Shown: positions 1-6,512, numbered from the stretch's first letter. The stretch is DNA of 7,914 nt from Caldilineae bacterium (GCA_003694905.1 RFJM01000252.1:1-7914); one strand, 5' to 3'. The notes: a model not told the origin generated them from the letters alone. Numbers and translations: made by a program.

Positions 1-21
1 CCTCAACCCCGCCGAAAATCC

Positions 22-206
22 CTCCGGAGCCGTCGACCGAAAGCCGCCGGCGAGTAGACTCGACCGGGCTCGTGGCCCGTTATCAACCACGGAGAGATGA
101 TGGTCTCTCGATGAGTGCGGCGCTGTATACGGCGCCGAATCAGGGTGGTACCACGGAAGTCTATGCTGCGCTTTCGTCCCTGAAGGGATGAAAGCGTTTT
201 TTGTTT
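22..206 (+). promoter_or_regulatory. T-box riboswitch leader (transcriptional attenuation) of the alaX-ileS operon
   Basis: This is an untranslated leader that binds a cognate tRNA and lets transcription continue when the tRNA is uncharged. The hallmark T-box sequence AGGGTGGTACCACGG lies at 142-156. Its bulge TGGT (146-149) can pair with the tRNA 3' end ACCA, which fits discriminator base A, as in tRNA-Ile and also tRNA-Ala. The antiterminator forms from AGGG 142-145 with CCCT 178-181 and ACGGAAG 153-159 with CTTTCGT 171-177, leaving the 7-nt bulge TGGTACC. Just upstream is a Stem III-like hairpin, CGGCGC 118-123 with GCGCCG 132-137, and before it GAGAGA 92-97 with TCTCTC 104-109. Stem I is less certain: a short fold has an AGTA S-turn-like strand (53-56), a hairpin CGGGC/GCCCG (65-79) and an Ile codon ATC (82-84) followed by A as candidate specifier. 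The 5' limit and promoter are not identifiable and may lie outside the window. Confidence 0.93.
169..202 (+). terminator. Rho-independent attenuator of the T-box leader
   Basis: CGCTTTC (169-175) pairs with GAAAGCG (190-196). The stem continues through G176-T189 and T177-A188 to CCC 178-180 with GGG 185-187, closing on a 4-nt loop (181-184). Six T residues follow at 197-202. The 5' arm (171-181) is the same sequence that forms the 3' side of the antiterminator, so the two folds are mutually exclusive. This is the OFF state expected when tRNA is charged. It ends about 38 nt before the alaX start codon and shows that control is by transcription termination rather than by hiding a ribosome site. 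Confidence 0.93.
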
Positions 207-240
207 CACCTTTATCCTCACCCCGTCCCATGCAACGCCC

Positions 241-948
241 ATGACCGATTTGCTCTATCTCACCGATTCCTACCTGCGCGAGTTCGACGCCACGGTTACA
301 GCCGTCGATCCGGAACAACGTCGGGTTGCCCTCGACCGCACGGCCTTCTACCCCGGCGGTGGCGGTCAGCCCTGCGACCTGGGCCGGCTGGGCGAGCAGC
401 CGGTCAGCAAGGTCAAGAAAGAAGGTGGCCTGGTGTGGCACTGGCTCGACGGCGATACCCTGCCCGCGGTAGGCGATGCCGTACACTGCGTCCTGGACTG
501 GGACCGCCGCTATGCTCTGATGCGTACTCATACGGCACTGCACATCCTCTGCGGCGTAGTGTGGCGCGACTACGGCGCCCAGGTGACCGGCGGCAATATG
601 GAGCCGGGCAAGGGACGCATGGACTTCGAATTCGCCACCCTGCAAAAGGAACTGGTGCGCGAAATCGAGGAGAAATGCAATGCCGAGGTCGCGGCGGCCC
701 GGCCGGTTCGCATTCAGATCTTGCCGCGGGAGGAGGCCTTCAAGATTCCCGACCTGATCCGCACCAAGATCAACCTGCTGCCGCCAGCCATCCGCGAAGT
801 GCGCACGGTCGAGCTTGTGGGCCTGGACCTCCAGGCCGACGGCGGCACCCACGTCGCAAACACCTCCGAGGTCGGCCGCATCCGCGTCGTCGACTATAAA
901 TCCAAGGGCGCCATCAACAAGCGCATCTACATCGAACTGGGCGACTGA
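241..948 (+). CDS. alaX: AlaX-type alanyl-tRNA editing hydrolase (medium, AlaX-M-like)
   Basis: A 235-residue cytosolic free-standing homologue of the AlaRS editing domain. The family hydrolyses mischarged aminoacyl-tRNA-Ala, chiefly Ser-tRNA-Ala, as a second check on alanine decoding. Seen in sequence: an N-terminal glycine-rich segment YPGGGGQP (37-44), characteristic of AlaX-M and the AlaRS editing core; the metal-site motif HTALH (H97, H101); and the second metal motif region ADGGTHV (199-205) with H204. The cysteine usually found four residues before that His is Asp200 here. Length suits the medium class, and there is no C-terminal oligomerisation tail or AlaRS catalytic domain. The start is the first in-frame ATG and lies 38 nt after the attenuator. 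No clear Shine-Dalgarno precedes it. It is co-directional with ileS across a 59-nt gap without a terminator, so the two are very likely co-transcribed under the T-box. Family assignment is firm; substrate (Ser versus Gly or Ala) is inferred. Confidence 0.93.
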   Translation: MTDLLYLTDSYLREFDATVTAVDPEQRRVALDRTAFYPGGGGQPCDLGRLGEQPVSKVKKEGGLVWHWLDGDTLPAVGDAVHCVLDWDRRYALMRTHTALHILCGVVWRDYGAQVTGGNMEPGKGRMDFEFATLQKELVREIEEKCNAEVAAARPVRIQILPREEAFKIPDLIRTKINLLPPAIREVRTVELVGLDLQADGGTHVANTSEVGRIRVVDYKSKGAINKRIYIELGD

Positions 949-994
949 GCATTCACCATCCAGTACCTTTCATGCCGTAGAACATACCACTCCC

Positions 995-999
995 AGGAG
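995..999 (+). promoter_or_regulatory. Ribosome binding site of ileS
   Basis: AGGAG at 995-999 sits 8 nt before the ATG at 1008, a classical Shine-Dalgarno at good spacing. It fixes the ileS start. It is the only convincing Shine-Dalgarno in front of any of the four genes here. Confidence 0.85.
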
Positions 1000-1007
1000 T
1001 ACCTGCC

Positions 1008-4000
1008 ATGCCCTTCAAAGACGTTCCTGCCAACGTCGATTTTGTCAAACAGGAATACGAGATCCTCGATTTTTGGAAGAAGACCGACGCCTTCAACAAG
1101 CTGCGGGCACTGCGCAAAGGCCAGCCCCATTGGTCCTTCATCGACGGCCCCATTACCGCCAACAACCCCATGGGCGTACATCACGGCTGGGGCCGCACCT
1201 ACAAGGACATCTACAATCGCTACTGGTCCATGCGCGGTCGCGAGCTCCGCTACCAGAACGGCTTCGACTGCCAGGGGCTGTGGGTGGAGGTCGAGGTGGA
1301 GAAGGAGTTCGGGTTCACCTCGAAGAAGGATATCGAGGCCTACGGCCTGGAACCCTTTGTGCGGCGCTGCAAGGCCAGGGTCCTGCGATATTCCGCCATT
1401 CAGACCGAGCAGTCGATCCGCCTGGGCTACTGGATGGACTGGAACGATACCGATCAGCTACGCTGGCTGGCCGACAAGCTGCTGGAGGACCCCGGCCAGG
1501 TCATCACCATAGAGGGTCCGGAAGGTCCGGTCACCAGTACCGTCGAGGACATCGTGGGCCGGCTCGGCATGCCGGAGCTGGGCGGCAGCTATTACACCTT
1601 CTCCAACGAAAACAATTACATGATCTGGACCTTTCTCAAGAAGTGTTGGGAGAAGGGTTGGCTCTATCGTGGCGCCGATGTGATGCCCTGGTGTCCGCGC
1701 TGCGCGACGGGCATCAGCCAGCACGAGATCGTCACCGACGGCTATCGCGAGATCACCCACCGCAGTGTGACCCTGCGCTTCCCCCTGAGGGAACGGGAGG
1801 GCGAATCACTACTGGTGTGGACGACCACGCCCTGGACGCTAACAAGCAATGTGGCCGCGGCCGTGGGCCCGGACCTGGACTACGTACGGGTACGCAACGG
1901 CGAGCACATCCTCTATCTATCCAAAGGCACCCTGCACATGTTGCGGGGCGAGTATGAGGTCCTGGGCGAATTGAAGGGCCGGGACATGGAAGGCTGGACG
2001 TATGACGGGCCCTTCGATGATCTGCCGGCCGCGCAACAGCCTGGCGGCTACCATCCCCTAAGCCAGCTGGAGCTGGGTCGAGACAAGACGGCCGCGGACG
2101 TGCACCGCGTCATCCTGTGGGATGAAGTCGGCGAACACGAAGGCACCGGCATCGTGCACATCGCGCCCGGCTGTGGTGCCGAGGACTTCCAGCTCGGCAA
2201 GCAGTACGACTTTCCGCTGCTGGCGCCGCTGGATGAGGACAGCCGCTTTGCCGAGGGATTCGGCTGGCTCAGCGGGCGTCACGTGGCCGAGGTGGCAAGC
2301 GCCATCTTCGAAGACCTGGAGCGCAAGGGCATCCTCTATCATGTGGAGCCGTACAGCCACCGTTACCCCACCTGCTGGCGCTGCGGCACCGAACTGGTTT
2401 TCCGGCTTGTGGACGAGTGGTTCATCAGCATGGGGCCTTTGTATGACAAGCCGCGCTCCGAAGTCACGCCGGAAGAAAAGGCCCGCAGCCTGCGCTACCA
2501 GATCATGGACGTGGTCGATCAGATCCGCTGGATCCCCGAATTCGGCCATGCGCGCGAGCTGGACTGGCTGCGCAACATGCACGACTGGATGATTTCCAAG
2601 AAGCGCTACTGGGGTCTGGCCCTGCCCTTCTGGATGTGCGAGGACTGCGACCACTACCATGTGATCGGGGACGAGTATGAGCTGGAAGCGCGCGCGGTCG
2701 AGGGCTGGGAAACCTTCGCCGGGCATACGCCCCACCGTCCTTTCATTGACGCGGTGAAGATCCGCTGCGACAAGTGCGGTGGCCTCATGCATCGCATCCC
2801 CGACGTGGGGAATCCCTGGCTCGACGCCGGGATCGTGCCCTTCTCGACACTGCGCTACCGCAGCGACCGGGAATACTGGCGTAAGTGGTACCCCGCCCAC
2901 TGGATCAGCGAATCCTTCCCCGGCCAGTTCCGCAACTGGTTCTACAGCCTGCTGGCCATGGCAACGGTGATCGACAATTCGCCGCCGTTCCTGGAGAACT
3001 TCGGCTATGCCTCGCTACTGGCGGAGGATGGCCGGGAAATGCACAAGAGCTGGGGCAACGCCATCGAGTTCAACGAGGCCGCGGACAGGATGGGCGTGGA
3101 CGTCATGCGCTGGCTCTATGCCGCGCAGAAGCCCGAGAACAACCTGTTGTTCGGCTATCATCGTGCCGACGAAGTCCGCCGCCGGCTGCACATCCCCCTG
3201 TGGAATGTGTACAACTTCCTGGTAACCTACGCCAATCTCGATCACTGGGAGCCGACTCGCGGGGACGGCAGCGACTTCGATCCCGCGCATCCCGAAGGCC
3301 CCACGCCCCAGGTCTCCAACCCGCTCGATCGCTGGATCCTGGCGCGTATTAACCAGGTTGTGGCCAAAGCAACCGACGCCCTGGAGAACTCCGACGCGTT
3401 CAGCACCACCCTGGCCGTCGAGGCCCTGGTCGAAGACCTGACCAACTGGTATGTGCGCCGTAGCCGCCGCCGCTTCTGGAAAAGCGAGCAGGACGACGAC
3501 AAGAACGAAGCCTACGCCACCCTGTACCACGTGCTGGTGAAACTGGCCCGAACCATCGCTCCCATCCAGCCCTTCATGACGGAAGTCATGTACCAGAACC
3601 TGGTGCGTTCGGTCTATCCCCAGGCGCGCGAGAGCATCCACCACACCGACTGGCCGCAGGCGGACGAGGAAGCCATCGACCAGGCTCTGTTGGAACAGAT
3701 GGCGCTGGCCCGCCGCATCACCAGCCTGGGGCTGAGCGCCCGCAGCAGCGCCAACTTGCGGGTACGCCAGCCTCTGGCAAAGGCGCTGGTGCACGTGCAG
3801 GAAGGTCGGCGCGAGCTCACCTCCGAGATCATGGACATTGTCGCCGACGAGCTGAATGTCAAAGCCATCGAGTTCGTGTCGGAACCGGGCCAACTGGTCA
3901 CCTACGAAGTGCTGCCCAACAACCGCCTGCTGGGCCCGAAGCTGGGGCGCGACTTCCCCAAGGTGCGCCAGGCCCTGGCAGCGCTGCCGGCCGCCGAGGT

Positions 4001-4436
4001 GGTGGCTCGTGTCAACGAGGGCGAGTCCGTCGTCGTACAGGTGGACGGGCGCGAGATCGCCCTGGCGCCGGAGGAAGTGGTGGTACGCACGCACCCGGCC
4101 GAGGGTCTGGCCGTCGCCGCCGACAAAGTCCTCACCGTGGCCGTCGATTCGGTGCTCACACCGGAACTGAAGGCGGAAGGCATCGCACGGGAGGTGGTCC
4201 GCCGCGTCCAGAACATGCGCAAGAACGCAGGCTTCAACATCGAGGACCACATCACCACCTGGTATGATACCCCCAGCTCCGACCTGGCCCGAGTCATCGA
4301 CGAGTGGGGGGCCTACATCCAGCTCGAAACCCTGAGCGACCAGCTGGTCGACGACCATCCACCCGAGGATGCGCACGTCGAAACGGTGAAGATCGATGGC
4401 GTAACTCTGACACTGGGCGTGCGTCGCAACATGTGA
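1008..4436 (+). CDS. ileS: Isoleucyl-tRNA synthetase, type 2 (IleRS2), with GXHH signature motif
   Basis: A class I synthetase of 1142 residues that charges tRNA-Ile and hydrolyses Val-tRNA-Ile. Length and C-terminal architecture fit the eukaryote-like IleRS2 class. Domains seen: N-terminal Rossmann segment with DGPITANNP (46-54) and the HIGH-motif region G56-V57-H58-H59; an extra segment at about 147-192; CP1 editing domain with WTTTPWTLTSN (271-281) and the HIAP...EDF motif (editing Asp393); second Rossmann half with KMSKS replaced by EMHKS (677-681); anticodon-binding helical domain (about 771-880) with NWYVRRSRRRFW; and a C-terminal IleRS2-type domain (about 960-1142). Four CxxC pairs (229/232, 456/459, 544/547, 587/590) suggest two zinc ribbons. 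The start is set by AGGAG 8 nt upstream. It is the second gene of the T-box operon and is followed by a strong terminator. GXHH in place of HXGH is associated with very high mupirocin resistance in IleRS2. No frameshift is seen. Confidence 0.97.
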   Translation: MPFKDVPANVDFVKQEYEILDFWKKTDAFNKLRALRKGQPHWSFIDGPITANNPMGVHHGWGRTYKDIYNRYWSMRGRELRYQNGFDCQGLWVEVEVEKEFGFTSKKDIEAYGLEPFVRRCKARVLRYSAIQTEQSIRLGYWMDWNDTDQLRWLADKLLEDPGQVITIEGPEGPVTSTVEDIVGRLGMPELGGSYYTFSNENNYMIWTFLKKCWEKGWLYRGADVMPWCPRCATGISQHEIVTDGYREITHRSVTLRFPLREREGESLLVWTTTPWTLTSNVAAAVGPDLDYVRVRNGEHILYLSKGTLHMLRGEYEVLGELKGRDMEGWTYDGPFDDLPAAQQPGGYHPLSQLELGRDKTAADVHRVILWDEVGEHEGTGIVHIAPGCGAEDFQLGKQYDFPLLAPLDEDSRFAEGFGWLSGRHVAEVASAIFEDLERKGILYHVEPYSHRYPTCWRCGTELVFRLVDEWFISMGPLYDKPRSEVTPEEKARSLRYQIMDVVDQIRWIPEFGHARELDWLRNMHDWMISKKRYWGLALPFWMCEDCDHYHVIGDEYELEARAVEGWETFAGHTPHRPFIDAVKIRCDKCGGLMHRIPDVGNPWLDAGIVPFSTLRYRSDREYWRKWYPAHWISESFPGQFRNWFYSLLAMATVIDNSPPFLENFGYASLLAEDGREMHKSWGNAIEFNEAADRMGVDVMRWLYAAQKPENNLLFGYHRADEVRRRLHIPLWNVYNFLVTYANLDHWEPTRGDGSDFDPAHPEGPTPQVSNPLDRWILARINQVVAKATDALENSDAFSTTLAVEALVEDLTNWYVRRSRRRFWKSEQDDDKNEAYATLYHVLVKLARTIAPIQPFMTEVMYQNLVRSVYPQARESIHHTDWPQADEEAIDQALLEQMALARRITSLGLSARSSANLRVRQPLAKALVHVQEGRRELTSEIMDIVADELNVKAIEFVSEPGQLVTYEVLPNNRLLGPKLGRDFPKVRQALAALPAAEVVARVNEGESVVVQVDGREIALAPEEVVVRTHPAEGLAVAADKVLTVAVDSVLTPELKAEGIAREVVRRVQNMRKNAGFNIEDHITTWYDTPSSDLARVIDEWGAYIQLETLSDQLVDDHPPEDAHVETVKIDGVTLTLGVRRNM

Positions 4437-4446
4437 GCGGTACCTT

Positions 4447-4481
4447 CGGGCGGGATGCAGGACTTGCGTCCCGCCCGTTTT
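4447..4481 (+). terminator. Rho-independent terminator of the alaX-ileS operon
   Basis: CGGGCGGGA (4447-4455) pairs perfectly with TCCCGCCCG (4469-4477). The stem extends through T4456-G4468, G4457-C4467, C4458-G4466 and A4459-T4465 to a GGACT loop, giving 13 bp. A short TTTT tract follows (4478-4481). It begins 10 nt after the ileS stop. The stem is very strong and the U tract short. It separates the T-box operon from the NYN gene. Confidence 0.88.
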
Positions 4482-4738
4482 AGTGTCAGAATAGGACCAA
4501 GGGTATGTCAGACATACCTTCCCCCTGCCAGGGGTGCCCGGCAACGGGGATATGCGTTGTTTTCGTTGTTGGCCCCTTCCCCCACCTATCCCACTCTGTG
4601 TTGGCATTGCGAGCGCGCCGGCTCGGCGCAGGCAGGGACCTCTTTGCTACCGCGGTCGGCAAGCCGCGGCCACAATGGCCCGGCCGCGCCGGCCTGTAGG
4701 AAATCCGCTCGCCGGCCAACCCCACTCCAAACTGTATC
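4482..4738 (+). other. Hairpin-rich non-coding region upstream of the NYN gene
   Basis: These 257 nt carry no convincing gene: the short reading frames across it have no recognisable protein features and no ribosome sites. It must contain the promoter of the NYN gene, but I could not pick out a credible -35/-10 pair. It holds several inverted repeats in series: 4500-4520; CCCCT 4522-4526 with AGGGG 4530-4534; GCAACG 4541-4546 with CGTTGT 4555-4560; and CCGCGG 4650-4655 with CCGCGG 4664-4669. The stretch 4678-4694 is almost pure G+C and palindromic in parts. No Shine-Dalgarno is present before 4739. A transcript starting near the upstream end would have a heavily structured 5' leader. Confidence 0.6.
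4500..4520. repeat. Short perfect palindrome, candidate operator
   Basis: GGTATGT (4502-4508) and ACATACC (4512-4518) form a perfect 7-bp inverted repeat around a 3-nt centre CAG. It is extended by a G-T and an A-T pair at 4501/4519 and 4500/4520. The odd-spaced 17-bp symmetry is of the kind bound by dimeric repressors. It is too small and lacks the T tract for a terminator. It lies about 20 nt beyond the ileS terminator and 220 nt before the NYN start. The binding protein is unknown, and a chance palindrome is possible. Confidence 0.4.
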
Positions 4739-6301
4739 ATGTCACAAGAGAATAATCGACCCCTCAAATCAGCCTTGTTTGTCGACTTCGACAACATCTA
4801 TTTGGGACTGCAGCAGCTCGACGAAGTTGCTGCCGAACGCTTCGGTATCGACCCGGCCTCGTGGCTCAACTGGCTCATGCAGGGCATGCCCGGCCTGAAC
4901 AACGGCCAGCAGACCCCACAGCCCAAACGCGAAATCCTGATTCGCCGCTGTTACCTCAACCCACGGGACTTTCACCGCTACCGCCCCTATTTCATTCGCT
5001 CGGCCTTCTCGGTCATCGACTGTCCATCCCTGACCTCCCAGGGCAAGAACAGCGCCGACATCTACATGGTGATGGACATCATCGACACCCTGGAGCACAA
5101 GACCCATTTCGACGAGTTCATCATCTTTTCGGGTGATGCCGACTTTACACCGGTGCTCCTGCGGCTGCGCGCCCACGGCCGCAAGACCGCGGTGCTGGCT
5201 GCCGGGCCTGCCTCTCCCGCCTACATCGCCGCCAGCGACCTGGTCATCAGCGAGGACGTGTTCATCGAGCACGCGCTGGTGACGGGCGAGGTCCGTCGCG
5301 GACTGCGCAAGGGCGACAAGCCTCTGGTGATCACGGCCACGCCGCAATTGCTGGAAGCGATGGCCGAGAAACTCTACGCCGAAGCCAGCGCCAACGGCGA
5401 AATCCTGGCCACAGATCTGCCGCGTATCTACCGCGAGTTTCCCGAGTTCCGCCGGGACAGCAATTGGTTGGGCTTCTTCTCATTGCGGGCACTCACCACC
5501 GATCTCACCCGGCGCCATCCCGATCTGCACATCACCGAAGGCGATCCCTGGCGCGTGACCGTGCAGGTGCCGAAGAAAACGCGCCGCGCTGTCGGACGCC
5601 GTGCACCGGAACGCCCCGCCGATATCTCCGAAGAGGAACGCCTGCGCGGCCAGATCCTGAGCCTGGTGCGCAAGATGGTCGCGGAGGCAGATGAGCCCAT
5701 TCTCATGGCCAAGGCCGCCCATGAGGTGACCAACAAGCTGGGCGAAAGGGTGTTGGCATCCCGATGGGCCGGCGCCGGCACCTTCAAGAATCTCCTGCTG
5801 AGCGAAGAAGGCCTGGAGTTCGAGATCGCCACCACGCCATCCCCCGGCTACCTTTACGATCCCGAACGTCATGAACTACCCGCAGCCGAACACGCGGCCG
5901 ACGAAGAGGAGGTCGCGCCCGAACTCGCAACCTTCGCCGAGCGGGTCAGCCAGATCACGGGCACGCCCAATCTCACGCCCAGGCAGTATGCCCTGCTCTT
6001 CACGGCCATCGCCGAAGACCTGAAAGAGGCTCCCTACAACCTGACAAATACATCGAAATCGGTGCGCGACCGTTGCATCGAGCAGGGCGAAACCATCTCC
6101 CGCGCCAACGTCTCCTTCGTCCTCAAGGGCATGACCTACGCCAAACACCGGTTCAGCAAACGGGATACCCCCCGCAGCCTGGCCCGAGTCTATCGCAACA
6201 GCGTGCTCGCCCGCTGCCAGGATGCGGAACTGGAGCTGACGTCCGAGGAAAAGAAACTGCTGGATGCCTGGCTGATGGGCGGACTGCGCCAAAACGGCTA
6301 G
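4739..6301 (+). CDS. NYN-domain (LabA-like/PIN-fold) protein with two probable OST-HTH/LOTUS modules
   Basis: A 520-residue cytosolic protein, probably an RNA-binding endoribonuclease. Residues about 10-175 form a NYN domain of the PIN-like nuclease fold: strand 1 ends in VDFDN (D16, D18, N19); a KNSADIYMVMD helix carries D107 and D113; and FSGDADF (130-136) supplies D133 and D135. These acidic residues match the metal-binding set of the family. Two helical, winged-helix-like segments follow (about 200-275 and 300-373), each ending in a hydrophobic GF/FK..L pattern typical of OST-HTH/LOTUS RNA-binding domains. An acidic linker (about 381-395) leads to a C-terminal helical domain (396-520) I do not recognise. 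The start is the first in-frame ATG and has no Shine-Dalgarno. The gene stands alone between the ileS terminator and an inverted-repeat element. NYN assignment is firm; the OST-HTH calls are moderate; the physiological substrate is unknown. Confidence 0.88.
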   Translation: MSQENNRPLKSALFVDFDNIYLGLQQLDEVAAERFGIDPASWLNWLMQGMPGLNNGQQTPQPKREILIRRCYLNPRDFHRYRPYFIRSAFSVIDCPSLTSQGKNSADIYMVMDIIDTLEHKTHFDEFIIFSGDADFTPVLLRLRAHGRKTAVLAAGPASPAYIAASDLVISEDVFIEHALVTGEVRRGLRKGDKPLVITATPQLLEAMAEKLYAEASANGEILATDLPRIYREFPEFRRDSNWLGFFSLRALTTDLTRRHPDLHITEGDPWRVTVQVPKKTRRAVGRRAPERPADISEEERLRGQILSLVRKMVAEADEPILMAKAAHEVTNKLGERVLASRWAGAGTFKNLLLSEEGLEFEIATTPSPGYLYDPERHELPAAEHAADEEEVAPELATFAERVSQITGTPNLTPRQYALLFTAIAEDLKEAPYNLTNTSKSVRDRCIEQGETISRANVSFVLKGMTYAKHRFSKRDTPRSLARVYRNSVLARCQDAELELTSEEKKLLDAWLMGGLRQNG

Positions 6302-6379
6302 ATGGCCTTGCGCCCTCCCCTACCCTGCGGGCAGGCCACCTGCTCACGAAACCGCCGAAAACGCCGAGAGTTTCTTGCG

Positions 6380-6512
6380 GCCGCGGCGGTAACTACTCAG
6401 ACATGTCCGGCGATAGCAAGCCCTCTTGCGGAAATGCCCCCTATCCTGTCAAATAGGAGATTGCTTCGTCGCTTCGCTCCTGGCAATCACAGGTTGAGTA
6501 GTTACCCGCGGC
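6380..6512. repeat. MITE/REP-like inverted-repeat element (133 bp)
   Basis: GGTAACTACTCA (6388-6399) is the exact reverse complement of TGAGTAGTTACC (6495-6506). Outside it, GCCGCG (6380-6385) pairs with CGCGGC (6507-6512), with only GC (6386-6387) unpaired, so the ends form an 18-bp stem with one 2-nt bulge. Inside are further hairpins: GCAAG 6416-6420 with CTTGC 6425-6429; CCTAT 6440-6444 with ATAGG 6453-6457; and ATTGC 6460-6464 with GCAAT 6483-6487. The last is a REP-type module resembling palindromes I recall as dispersed in many bacterial genomes. There is no coding capacity, so any movement would need a transposase in trans. No target-site duplication is evident at the outer ends. Cruciform or RNA stem-loop formation is plausible. 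Confidence 0.7.
6458..6487 (+). repeat. REP-like palindromic module with TTCGTCGCTTCGCTCC core
   Basis: The segment reads AGATTGCTTCGTCGCTTCGC and continues to TCCTGGCAAT at 6487. From memory it matches a short repeat found in many copies in diverse bacterial genomes, usually ending GCAATGACA; the reverse strand reads like ATTGCGAGGAGCGAAGCGAC. Here the arm reads TGGCAAT instead of TCGCAAT. The outer arms ATTGC and GCAAT pair. It is nested in the larger inverted-repeat element. The match comes from recall, not from a search. Confidence 0.55.

Noticed and set aside
201..899. Plus-strand open frame of 232 aa overlapping alaX
   Set aside because: Its start lies in the terminator U tract, and it is a frame-shifted Arg-rich shadow of the real alaX.
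815..1957. Plus-strand open frame of 380 aa overlapping alaX and ileS
   Set aside because: Out of frame with both genes; Arg/Gly/Pro/His-rich shadow translation with no motif.
2058..2900. Minus-strand open frame of 280 aa inside ileS
   Set aside because: Lies wholly within the IleRS catalytic and editing regions, with low-complexity composition and no domain.
3015..4607. Long open frame (530 aa) on the minus strand across the 3' half of ileS
   Set aside because: It is antisense to a strongly supported IleRS coding region, has no recognisable domain, and arises from the codon bias of a G+C-rich gene.
4604..4625. CATTGCGAGCG segment resembling the REP-like module near dinB
   Set aside because: Only about 11 bases agree before the sequence diverges into G+C-rich DNA with no matching second arm, so a degenerate copy cannot be supported.
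6304..6337. Possible terminator for the NYN gene
   Set aside because: Pairing is short and no T tract follows, so an intrinsic terminator is not supported.
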